A DNA stretch of 64,000 nucleotides from NCBI GenBank assembly GCA_963721445.1, contig CAVRIZ010000005.1:496001-560000 (forward strand), written 5' to 3'. The notes below the pieces were generated by a model that made no database searches, was not told the DNA's origin, and was given only the letters and a program-made list of their open reading frames with translations. Of this stretch, positions 9,179-17,901 are shown piece by piece. Position 1 is the stretch's first letter. Each line of letters begins with the position of its first letter. This DNA comes from DAIOEK01 sp963721445. GTDB taxonomy: Bacteria; Chloroflexota; Anaerolineae; Anaerolineales; Anaerolineaceae. Made by a program: the position numbers and the translations under genes.

Positions 9179-10108
9179 GTGAAAATAGCTTATCTAATCA
9201 CCGCGCATAATCAACCGATTCACTTACATCGGATGATTCGAGCACTAAATACGGAAAAAACAGCCTTCTTCGTTCATATTGATCAGCGATCAGATCTGGA
9301 TCATTTTCTACAATACAATTTTCCAGAAAACGTACATTTTATAAAAGACCGGGTGCGGATAGAACATGGCGGCTTCTCTCTGGTTCGGGCAATGATCAAC
9401 TTGATGAATACAGCCCTATCAGTAGACGACTTTGATTACTGCCAATTCTTGAGCGGATGGGACTATCCGATCAAGAATACCCAGTTTATCTATGATTTTT
9501 TATACCAGCATTATCCGATGAATTTTATGAACTTTTATCGTCTGACTGGAAATGCTGATTTTGTTGAGAACATCAATAAATATCATTTCGTTGACCTGAG
9601 CGGGACAGTCCCAGGTTTTTTAAGGAAACCGGTAAAAGCGCTCCAATTACTTTCAAAAAAGCTTCCTTACCAACGACCATTCCTAAAGGATATGATTCCC
9701 TATCGAGGTTCTTCGTGGTTCTGCCTGAATAAAGCCACAATTTACTATATTATCGATTTCCTTCATACTGAGAAGGGAAAGCGATATTTTAACTACTTCA
9801 AATGGGTGTTTTGCGCCGACGAGATCTTCTTCCATTCCATTGTTCTTAACTCACCTTTTGCGGAATATTGCCGATTCTATACTCGGGATATTAAGACCCA
9901 TTTGAAAAATGAGAACCATGCCAATCTGCATTATATCGACTGGAATCAAAATCGAGAAAATCCGGCTGTATTTGATTTGAATGATCTGTCGACTTTATTG
10001 AACTGTGAAGCTTTGTATGCCAGGAAATTTACCGAAAAGAAATCAACCCAGTTATTAGATGCCATCGATGATCATTTTGGATTTCCTACCATTATCCAAT
10101 CTCGATAG
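9179..10108 (+). CDS. Core-2/I-branching type beta-N-acetylglucosaminyltransferase family protein
   Basis: Glycosyltransferase of 309 residues in the branching-enzyme family (GT14-like). It shows KIAYLITAHNQP at the N-terminus, FFVHIDQRSDL, a central QFLSGWDYPIK motif and RGSSWFCLNKAT, all characteristic of this family. The start is GTG, three bases after the previous stop, with AAGGAG upstream. It probably adds a sugar to the growing repeat unit on the cytoplasmic face. Donor and acceptor are unknown. Confidence 0.85.
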   Translation: MKIAYLITAHNQPIHLHRMIRALNTEKTAFFVHIDQRSDLDHFLQYNFPENVHFIKDRVRIEHGGFSLVRAMINLMNTALSVDDFDYCQFLSGWDYPIKNTQFIYDFLYQHYPMNFMNFYRLTGNADFVENINKYHFVDLSGTVPGFLRKPVKALQLLSKKLPYQRPFLKDMIPYRGSSWFCLNKATIYYIIDFLHTEKGKRYFNYFKWVFCADEIFFHSIVLNSPFAEYCRFYTRDIKTHLKNENHANLHYIDWNQNRENPAVFDLNDLSTLLNCEALYARKFTEKKSTQLLDAIDDHFGFPTIIQSR

Positions 10109-10164
10109 GGGATAAAAATCGATCTGCCTTTTTAATGGCATGCATGGAGATAGGAAAAGGTTGA

Positions 10165-11394
10165 ATGCCTGATACGCAACAACATCCATCGCAACAACCA
10201 TACCTCTTGTGGATCTGCCCAGGCAGATTGGAATTGGCTTTGGATGCATCCACCTGGTTACAAACCACCAAGGAATTAAAAAACCTGGGATGGAATATGT
10301 TATTAATTTCCGCTGGACAGACGGGCTTTCATCAAATCGATGGGGTCGAAGTCTATTCCATCTCCAGCCCGAATAAATACTTGCTCAGACAGATAGTCTT
10401 CCATATAAAGCTACTGTTTTATATTTGGTCCAAATGGTCTTCAATACACATCGTTCTCTTTAGCCAGCCTTCCCTACCCTGGTTGTTGCCGATGATATTC
10501 CTAAGGCGCGTTATCCGGGGAACATATCCGCTATTTGTTATGGATACCCGGACAGTACCCATGGAAGATTTCCGAAAAGCCTCGCTGAAAGATCGGGTGA
10601 GGGGATGGTTTTATGACCTGGCGAATCGGGTAGGCAATCATCTTGTAGACGGACAAACCACGATCACCGCAAGAATGGCTCAAAAGATTCAAGTCCCTGC
10701 AGATCAGTTATGGGGTGTCTGGCCATCCGGTGCAGATCTGGATCAGTTTGAAGAAAAGCAAGCAAGCCGAATCTGGCCTTCGTCCGACAAACCGATCCAA
10801 CTCATTTATATCGGTGTTTTGCATTATGAAAGAAACCTGATGGCTTTGTGCAAAGCAGTCATGATGGCGAATCAGCAAGGGATGAATTTTCGACTCATAT
10901 TGACCGGTAGCGGAACAGAAAGAGATGATCTGGAGGCATATGCTCAAAACACGAAAGGGATCATCAAGGTAAATGACCCGATCCCGCATGACGCGGTCCC
11001 GGCGCATCTGGCTTTAGCCCATGTCGGGGTACTTCCCTTTCCTGATGAAGAAAAGTATCGGGTTTCAAGTCCCATCAAACTGTTTGAATATATGGCTTCA
11101 GGAATGGCAATTTTGGCTACGCGCATTGTCTGTCATACAGATGTCATAAAAGACAGGAATTTTGGATTCTGGTCGGAAGGATCTTCGACAGAGGATCTAC
11201 TATCCGCGCTTAGAAATATCTGGGCATCAAGAGCTCTGCTTCCATCAATGGGTTCAGAAGCAGCGGAAGCATCAAAAGAGTGGACTTGGAAAGAATTTGC
11301 CAAAAAACTCAACAAGGCACTAATTCACGGACTCATCCGGGATTCTCGGATTTCACATCCCATGCATCATAGCCACAAACCAGCAAGGGACTAA
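10165..11394 (+). CDS. GT4-type glycosyltransferase
   Basis: A 409-residue GT-B fold glycosyltransferase. The C-terminal half holds the nucleotide-binding features of family 4: LIYIGVLHYERNL, RLILTGSGTE, and the EX7E-like region SPIKLFEYMASGMAILAT near residues 300-318. The N-terminal half is divergent. It lies two bases before the next GT4 gene, so the two are co-transcribed. The sugar transferred is unknown. Confidence 0.85.
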   Translation: MPDTQQHPSQQPYLLWICPGRLELALDASTWLQTTKELKNLGWNMLLISAGQTGFHQIDGVEVYSISSPNKYLLRQIVFHIKLLFYIWSKWSSIHIVLFSQPSLPWLLPMIFLRRVIRGTYPLFVMDTRTVPMEDFRKASLKDRVRGWFYDLANRVGNHLVDGQTTITARMAQKIQVPADQLWGVWPSGADLDQFEEKQASRIWPSSDKPIQLIYIGVLHYERNLMALCKAVMMANQQGMNFRLILTGSGTERDDLEAYAQNTKGIIKVNDPIPHDAVPAHLALAHVGVLPFPDEEKYRVSSPIKLFEYMASGMAILATRIVCHTDVIKDRNFGFWSEGSSTEDLLSALRNIWASRALLPSMGSEAAEASKEWTWKEFAKKLNKALIHGLIRDSRISHPMHHSHKPARD

Positions 11395-11396
11395 TT

Positions 11397-12551
11397 ATGT
11401 CGACACCGATATCTGTCCTGCACGTGCTGAATTCTTACGCGGATTTGAGTATTTCCCGAATTTTGGAACGGATCATTGGATTAGCGGATCCATCTCAGTT
11501 CCAATGGCATGTTGCATCCGTAAAAGAGTATGGAGACTACTCACAAGTATTCGAAAAACAAGGCGCCAAAGTACTTCATTTCGCCAGTACACATGAAGAT
11601 CCAAGACCGCCATGGAAGAAACTGAAGGAGTACATCCACCTGAATCAGATTCCAATCGTTCATTCCCATACCCCTAGGACCATCAGCGTCGTCTGGCGCA
11701 GCTTATTACAGCAAAACAGAAATGCCGCCAACAGTTGTAAACATGTCGCGACTAAACACCTTATGACCAAACCATATGATCGCCAGTTGGGTCTGTTCTA
11801 TACACTTTTTGACCTGCTCTCGTTATACCCGCCCGACTATCTCATTCCAGTAAGCCGGTCGATGGCTGAGGAGATCATTCGCCTGCCCGGGATTCCCTCC
11901 TCCAAGGTGAGACCGATCCCCAATGGAATTCCATGTAACGAATATTTCCGTCCGGACTTGCGGGAAGGAAGCAGATCAGAATTATTCCTATCTCCATCGA
12001 CGGTTCTGATCGGATTTACCGGGCGTCTTATGAAAGTGAAGAACCTGGATTTGCTTCTCCGCGCTTTCCGGAATATACACTTGAATTGGCCTGAGACCAA
12101 ATTGGTCATTGCCGGTGAAGGCGATCTCCTTGATGACCTGCAGACACTGACCACAGACCTCGGATTGATCGATTCGGTAATCTGGATGGGCTTCTACAGG
12201 GATATACCCAGATTACTATCCGCAATTGATATTTATGTGCAACCTTCATCGAATGAAGGCTTGTCATTGAGCATTTTAGAAGCCATGGCAGCCGAAAAAC
12301 CGGTCATTTCCACTCGTGTCGCCAGCGCGTCCGAGGTAATCACGGATAGCGAAACCGGAATGTTGATTCCTTCCGGCTCCGCTGAATTCATCGAAAGAGC
12401 CATCCGATCATTGATAGAAAATCCTGACCGAAGAAAGCGAATGGCAATCGAAGGAAGAAAACAGGTGATCCTGGCTCATGATGTTCAACTTATGGTAGAT
12501 GGCTATTGTCAGTTCTACCAGGAAATAAATTCAAGCATTAGGATCTTATGA
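11397..12551 (+). CDS. GT4-type glycosyltransferase
   Basis: A 384-residue retaining glycosyltransferase of family GT4. Visible are VLHVLNSYADLSISRILERI at the N-terminus, IPIVHSHTPRT, GFTGRLMKVKNLDLLLRAF, LVIAGEGDLLDDL, and the EX7E motif NEGLSLSILEAMAAEKPVIS near residues 285-304. The gene overlaps the following one by four bases (ATGA), which supports translational coupling. It probably contributes one linkage of the repeat unit. Confidence 0.9.
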   Translation: MSTPISVLHVLNSYADLSISRILERIIGLADPSQFQWHVASVKEYGDYSQVFEKQGAKVLHFASTHEDPRPPWKKLKEYIHLNQIPIVHSHTPRTISVVWRSLLQQNRNAANSCKHVATKHLMTKPYDRQLGLFYTLFDLLSLYPPDYLIPVSRSMAEEIIRLPGIPSSKVRPIPNGIPCNEYFRPDLREGSRSELFLSPSTVLIGFTGRLMKVKNLDLLLRAFRNIHLNWPETKLVIAGEGDLLDDLQTLTTDLGLIDSVIWMGFYRDIPRLLSAIDIYVQPSSNEGLSLSILEAMAAEKPVISTRVASASEVITDSETGMLIPSGSAEFIERAIRSLIENPDRRKRMAIEGRKQVILAHDVQLMVDGYCQFYQEINSSIRIL

Positions 12552-13755
12552 ATTCGCCCCTTCATATCTGCATGATCACGCATAAGCAAAAAAACGCATC
12601 CGGTCCACGGTCGCATGCGTTTGCCGCCGAGTTGGCGAAGCGCGGGCATGATGTAACCGCATTGGTTATCTCAGAAAAGAAACGGATTGGTTTTACAGAA
12701 TATGATTGGGACGGGGTTCGAACAATCGAAACTCCTGACCTCCTCTGTGGGCGTCTGAGATCAGGTTGGGACATTTGGAACCTATTAAACCGAATTGAAT
12801 TCTTTCGACGAGGGGATAAATCGTACGACATTATTCATTGTTTCGAGACACGTCCTGCCACTATTTATCCAGCTTTATATCTAAAAACCAGGAAGAATAT
12901 TCCAATAATCACCGATTGGAATGATTGGTGGGGTCATCATGGATTGATAGATATCAATCGGCCGTGGTATTACCGGTATTTATTCGGGTGGGTCGAAACC
13001 TATTATGAAGAAGCCTTTCGAGCGGATGCTGCCGGGTTGACTGTAATCGCAAAAGGACTGGAAAATCGTGCCGTCAATCTTGGTGTAAAGCCAGAACGGA
13101 TCTGTTATATTCCTGGTGGTGCATCCATCCAGCAATTCCCCATCCGCACAATAATTGAATGCCGCAAATTATCAAACCTACCCACAGATTCACCTTTACT
13201 GGGATTTGCCAGTGCAGATTCGCACTTAGACATGGAAATTGTGATGGCATCCCTTAGACTGGTAGCCAACAAGTATCCATCGGTAAAGCTTTTAATAACC
13301 GGCAAGGTTAAGAAATGCAATCCACCGATTAGTCAATAAATATTCGATGGAAGAGCATGTGGTCTTCTCCGGTTTTCTCCCGAAAGAATCTGTATGCTGC
13401 ATTTCTTGGAAGCGCTGATGTATTGTTATTGCCGATGGCAGATCGTCCCTATAATTATGGGCGCTGGCCAAATAAAATGAGCGACTATTTATCTCTCGCA
13501 AGACCTACCGTATCGAACCCGATTGGGGATATAAAAACACTGTTCGATACATATCCTGTGGGCTTATTAGCTGAATGGGATCCTCAGGATTTTGCAAATA
13601 AAATCAATATTCTGTTGGATAATCCGGAATTGGCCACAGAGTATGGTCAGAAAGCGCGCTGGGTAGCTGAAAATCAATACAGTTGGGTTACATTTGGTGA
13701 GAAATTGGAGAATTTTTATTACAGGATCTTAGAAATAGAAAGACAATCTTCGTAA
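12548..13755 (+). pseudogene. GT4-type glycosyltransferase interrupted by two single-base frameshifts
   Basis: The ATG overlaps the preceding stop. The first frame (to 13339) carries the N-terminal domain, MITHKQKNASGPRSHAFAAE, as far as LLITGKVKK. A second frame covers about 13317-13388 (AIHRLVNKYSMEEHVVFSG), and the third frame carries the C-terminus from LYAAFLGSADVLLLPMADRP to 13755. Skipping one T at 13316 and one T at 13389 restores a continuous protein of about 401 residues, normal for GT4. Both shifts are one-base gains about 70 bp apart. It is either a recent pseudogene or a sequence error; the rest of the reading frame looks intact, which favours error. Confidence 0.8.
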
Positions 13756-13810
13756 GGTATTGAAGGTCCACTGTTTGGTGACCTTTGAATCCGATGAAAT
13801 CAGGTATTGA

Positions 13811-14848
13811 ATGGATACAGAAATAAGGATCGAAATAGTAAACAGCAACGATCGACAATGGTTCGATTTTGTATCGCATCATCCTGACGCCCATGTATTC
13901 CATCATCCGTTATGGATGGAGTGTATAGCCAAGTGTTATCAGTATCATCCAATGGTCGCAGTGATGTTGGATGGAAAAGATGAAATCCGGGTCGGATTAC
14001 CCATGATCGAAATCCGAGGTCTATTTAATGGTAGAAGATGGATCGCATTACCCTTTACAGATCATTGTGCACCACTCGGTTTGGAATCTGCCGACATACC
14101 GACTTTTCTTGCTTTGCTTCAACAGGAAACAGATCGAATGGGGATCAGGGAAATGGAGATACGCAGTAACCTGCCTTCGTCAATTCTTTACCCATCTGTA
14201 GAATTTATTCATACAGTTCTACCACTGGGGCCAAATGTGGCTGAGGTTGCGAAACAGATCAAGAGTAATGACCTCCGGAAATTACGGGCAGCAGAGCGGC
14301 ACGGGATCATCGTGGAAAGAGGAACTTCAACCCATCACATGGATGTGTTTTATCAGCTCCATCTCGACACCCGACACCGTCATGGATTGCCCATTCAGCC
14401 CAGGAAGTTTTTTAAACTTCTACAGGAAATGATCTTGGAACCAGGGTTCGGGTTTGTTCTCCTTGCCCGGCAAGGTGATACTTACGTTTCTGGGGCAATA
14501 CTACTTCATTGGAATAAGACCCTTGTCTATAAATTCGCTGCCTCCAATCAACTTGGTCGACAAACCTATGCAAGTGATCCAGTTATCTGGGATGCCATCC
14601 GGTGGGGCTGTGAGAATGGATTCAATTCACTGGATTGGGGACGTACTGACCCATCTGATGAAGGATTACGGAGATTTAAGATGCGCTGGGGATCACAAGA
14701 GAATACATTGACCTATCACAACAACCATCCTGCTGAGCCCAGTACATTTCGCGAAAAGTTCTCGCCCATAATGCAAAAAATTATTACTCATTCTCCCAGA
14801 TTGGTAAGTCGGTTGACCGGGGAAGTGTTCTATAAGTTTTTCGGGTGA
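13811..14848 (+). CDS. FemAB/BioF2-like GNAT-fold acyltransferase
   Basis: A 345-residue protein with the GNAT fold of FemAB-related proteins often found in exopolysaccharide clusters. Key segments are WFDFVSHHPDAHVFHHPLW near the N-terminus, VSGAILLHWNKTLVYKFAAS near residues 220-240, and the C-terminal SLDWGRTDPSDEGLRRFKMRWG. Such proteins are thought to transfer an aminoacyl or other acyl group to an amino sugar or peptide. The substrate is unknown. The amino sugar made by the 1472-4248 genes is a possible acceptor. Confidence 0.75.
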   Translation: MDTEIRIEIVNSNDRQWFDFVSHHPDAHVFHHPLWMECIAKCYQYHPMVAVMLDGKDEIRVGLPMIEIRGLFNGRRWIALPFTDHCAPLGLESADIPTFLALLQQETDRMGIREMEIRSNLPSSILYPSVEFIHTVLPLGPNVAEVAKQIKSNDLRKLRAAERHGIIVERGTSTHHMDVFYQLHLDTRHRHGLPIQPRKFFKLLQEMILEPGFGFVLLARQGDTYVSGAILLHWNKTLVYKFAASNQLGRQTYASDPVIWDAIRWGCENGFNSLDWGRTDPSDEGLRRFKMRWGSQENTLTYHNNHPAEPSTFREKFSPIMQKIITHSPRLVSRLTGEVFYKFFG

Positions 14849-15003
14849 GGGAGATGGAATTGGTTAATCGATTTGGAAGAAGCGAATAAGGTACTCTCCA
14901 ATTTCATGGTATCAATAAGAGGGAGGGAAAAATCAATATAAATTTATGGAAAGAGAACCATCCTTCAATCTTCTGGCAGATCCAGGAAGAGATCTCCCCT
15001 GAG

Positions 15004-16134
15004 TTGTGGAAGGTAGCGATCACCAAGGCTATCCGAGATTCTCAATTTCCAGTCGATATGAATGATATTACCAGTTTCCTTCACTATACGTTGGGTGAAG
15101 GAAGGTTTGGTACAAACCATTGGGATCTTTCAACGATAAACCGCCTCTATTGGTGGATGAAACCATGGATTCCCAGAGTCTTTATTCGAAATGTGCGTTC
15201 AATTGTAAATAAGGGGATACGGAATAATTCGCATGAATCCTGGCCAATAGATGATCGATATATCCGGTTTTTGTGGGGGACTATATCAAATCTATTACAG
15301 GAAACGGGGAAATCGTCCATTCTAATAAAAGATTTTTGGCCAGAGAATAAAACATATTCTCTCGTATTAACCCACGATGTTGAGACTCCTGAAGCGCAAT
15401 CATTCATACCAACCATCGCAGATCTGGAAGAGAAGTTAGGACTACGATCATCTTTCAATATTGTAGGGAATCAATTTCCAAAAGACAGAAAAATGTTAGC
15501 TGAAATCATCAAAAGGGGTTTTGAAATTGGTCTCCATGGTTGGCAGCATACAGCAGTACCTTTTCATTCTCGGGTTAGCTTTAACAAGAATGTAATTTTG
15601 ATGAATGACAATATTGCCAGGCATGGATTGGTCGGACATCGTTCGCCACTCAATTTACGTCATCCCGAATGGATGCAACTGTTGGAAATTGACTACGACC
15701 TATCCTTCTTTGATTCAGATCCATTTGAACCAATACCCGGGGGAACGATGAGTATTTGGCCTTTTATGCTCGGCAAATTTCTGGAGCTTCCGGCAACCCT
15801 GGCCCAGGATAATACACTGATCAACTTCCTCGGTGAAAAAACCCCGAAAATATGGGATGAGAAAATCGAATTTATTCGAAAATATCATGGCATGGCGTTA
15901 CTGAATAGTCATCCAGATTATCTAATCAAACCAAAAGTATGGTCAGTGTATCAACAATTTTTGGATGGGATATGCTCGAGGGAAGATTATTGGAATGCTT
16001 TACCCCGAGATGTAGCTATCTGGTGGCGGTCAAGGACCGCTCAACCCCAGCATGTTCCTGCTGAGAATAACCACTATTTACGGGTGAGACTTACCGAAGA
16101 TTCAATCCAATTGGATTCAAAATGGGATGATTAA
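15004..16134 (+). CDS. Polysaccharide deacetylase-like (NodB-fold) protein with uncertain start
   Basis: The 376 residues from a TTG at 15004 include LVLTHDVETPEAQ (metal-binding Asp motif), SSFNIVGNQF, EIGLHGWQHTA (metal His motif) and GLVGHRSPLN, all in the order seen in NodB-type carbohydrate esterases. It may remove acetyl groups from the polysaccharide. Coding potential continues upstream in the same frame to a stop at 14887, with the sensible sequence LWKENHPSIFWQIQEEISPE. No ATG, GTG or TTG occurs in that extension, while a GGGAGGG lies just before ATC (14932) and ATA (14938) codons. The true start is probably about 14932-14938. Confidence 0.75.
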   Translation: MWKVAITKAIRDSQFPVDMNDITSFLHYTLGEGRFGTNHWDLSTINRLYWWMKPWIPRVFIRNVRSIVNKGIRNNSHESWPIDDRYIRFLWGTISNLLQETGKSSILIKDFWPENKTYSLVLTHDVETPEAQSFIPTIADLEEKLGLRSSFNIVGNQFPKDRKMLAEIIKRGFEIGLHGWQHTAVPFHSRVSFNKNVILMNDNIARHGLVGHRSPLNLRHPEWMQLLEIDYDLSFFDSDPFEPIPGGTMSIWPFMLGKFLELPATLAQDNTLINFLGEKTPKIWDEKIEFIRKYHGMALLNSHPDYLIKPKVWSVYQQFLDGICSREDYWNALPRDVAIWWRSRTAQPQHVPAENNHYLRVRLTEDSIQLDSKWDD

Positions 16135-16149
16135 TCGGCTTACGATCAT

Positions 16150-17742
16150 TTAATTTCCGGGTGAATACTCAAACGGTCCAATATCCATTCGGTCTCCGAC
16201 TATTCGAGGCTTGTTATCAAAATCCAGAGGAGTCCCGCTATCGAATCCATGGTCTATGGCAGGACTGTTTTGAAGTAAATGAAAATCTCCCATCTGCGAA
16301 TTAACAAAGAATGGATTTCCAGAAATGTTGGAAAAGCCTGCCTTATATAATTGCTGCCAGGCTGCAAGGGAATAAAACTGGTTGATCGAGTCCCGTATTT
16401 CATACACACGGTCTGGATCCATATGATCGATCAGATTGAATTCCTCATTTATGAGTGAACCGGGATTAATGACAGATATCTCCGTGCGATCATTCTGTGA
16501 AAAAATATTCCCTCTGACATCCCAATTGTGTGAGTGCTCCAAACCACTATTAAGATAAAGCGCAACCGATTCGCATCCGTAGACCAAATTTTGATACACC
16601 TTTACTCCCGCGGACTCATAGGAGACAATCCCACCCACCCGGCCTGCATGATGGATGATGTTCTGTGAAAGAACTGAATTCAACTCATCTCCCCTGCATT
16701 CACCATCGATATCACCATATTGGTTTCTTTCACCGCCGGCTTTACAGCCCAGATAACTGATCACCTGAATCCCTTCAAGCCCGGTGTTATAGACTAGATT
16801 CTTCTCAACCAATGTGTCATAAGAATTCTCCAATTCAATTCCGGTTTGGGAACAGTTGTAGACAATGTTACCGGTGATTCTATGCCTGTATTCAACACTT
16901 GAGGCGCCATCCAAATCAATACAAATTCCGGGATCACCCTGGATGTTATATATCAGGTTATTTTCGATCAAATTATCATGGGTAAACCATTGCGACCAAA
17001 TCCCACGGGAATTAAAATCATGGACTTTATTCTTAATATATTGATTGTTATGACTGGATGGTCCGTCATCCATAATTCCATTTTCGTTCCCGACATGCCG
17101 GCTGCCATCAACTTCATTGTTCCTTAGAATATTATTGTTCCCCCAGATATATACAGCGCCATAGATCTTATTTTCCGTTAACTCCCAATGGGAAGAATTT
17201 AGCCGGATTGCCCGATCTGAAATGCTATGGAAGCTGATCGATTCCACGATCCAGTAATTGGCTTCGGCAAATAGTGCGGGAACTTCTCCACCATCAATCG
17301 AGATCGCTTCTCCAGGGAAGCCTTTCAGACGTATCGGCTTATCCTTTGTTCCAGAAACACCAATTCGAACGCCTTCTCCATACTCACCTCCCCGTACTAA
17401 AACAGTATCCCCCGGTTTCACATGGCTCACGGCAAATTGAATTGTCAACCAGGGCTGATCAAATGCTCCTGATGCAGAATTATTGCCCTCGGGAGAAACA
17501 TAAAACGTTGTTGGACGTGTGATGGCTGATGTTGCTTTCGGTGTTGGGAGACTTGCGGTAGATTGACCAGGTGGTATTGTCTCAGCTTTCGGATCAGCAG
17601 TTGAGCTGATCACATCAGGCTTTATCGCCGGTTTTCCAGGTCGGATTAACGCTGAGGCAACGATTCCCACTAATACCAGAATAAGAACTGTTAAAAGAAC
17701 GATCAGAAAGATATAAATCTTGTTGGTTGGGAAATTACGCAT
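16150..17742 (-). CDS. Membrane-anchored right-handed beta-helix protein
   Basis: A 530-residue protein. A membrane anchor or uncleaved signal spans about residues 8-32, followed by a Pro/Thr/Ser-rich linker to about 80. A DUF1565-type start (FYVSPEGNNSASGAFDQPW) then leads into a parallel beta-helix to near residue 500, ending in SPAIDHGFDSGTP and DIGPFEY. This fold is shared by pectate lyases, alginate epimerases and similar polysaccharide-active proteins. The helix region is clearly paralogous to the protein encoded at 17902-20871 (for example RGIWSQ/RGIWTQ and CIDLDGA in both). Location beside the polysaccharide cluster suggests a role in trimming or binding that polymer; no catalytic residues could be assigned. 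Confidence 0.8.
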   Translation of the reverse strand: MRNFPTNKIYIFLIVLLTVLILVLVGIVASALIRPGKPAIKPDVISSTADPKAETIPPGQSTASLPTPKATSAITRPTTFYVSPEGNNSASGAFDQPWLTIQFAVSHVKPGDTVLVRGGEYGEGVRIGVSGTKDKPIRLKGFPGEAISIDGGEVPALFAEANYWIVESISFHSISDRAIRLNSSHWELTENKIYGAVYIWGNNNILRNNEVDGSRHVGNENGIMDDGPSSHNNQYIKNKVHDFNSRGIWSQWFTHDNLIENNLIYNIQGDPGICIDLDGASSVEYRHRITGNIVYNCSQTGIELENSYDTLVEKNLVYNTGLEGIQVISYLGCKAGGERNQYGDIDGECRGDELNSVLSQNIIHHAGRVGGIVSYESAGVKVYQNLVYGCESVALYLNSGLEHSHNWDVRGNIFSQNDRTEISVINPGSLINEEFNLIDHMDPDRVYEIRDSINQFYSLAAWQQLYKAGFSNISGNPFFVNSQMGDFHLLQNSPAIDHGFDSGTPLDFDNKPRIVGDRMDIGPFEYSPGN

Positions 17743-17843
17743 GGAGATAATCCAGGTTGGGTATCATTAATGTATCAGCATTAGGTGGGGCATGTGAGAA
17801 TACATGGTCTAAGTATAGCGAATATTTTATATAAGTATAAAGA

Positions 17844-17876
17844 GAGAGGATCAGGTAAATTTCTGCTGATCCTCTC
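17844..17876 (-). terminator. Hairpin terminator after the large beta-helix gene
   Basis: Perfect 11-bp arms (GAGAGGATCAG at 17844-17854 and its complement at 17866-17876) enclose an 11-base loop. On the minus strand the hairpin lies 26 bases past the 17902 stop and is followed by an A/T-rich, T-containing tract, so it fits a factor-independent terminator. Confidence 0.65.
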
Positions 17877-17901
17877 CTGGTATTCATCTACTTACTTTGA
17901 A

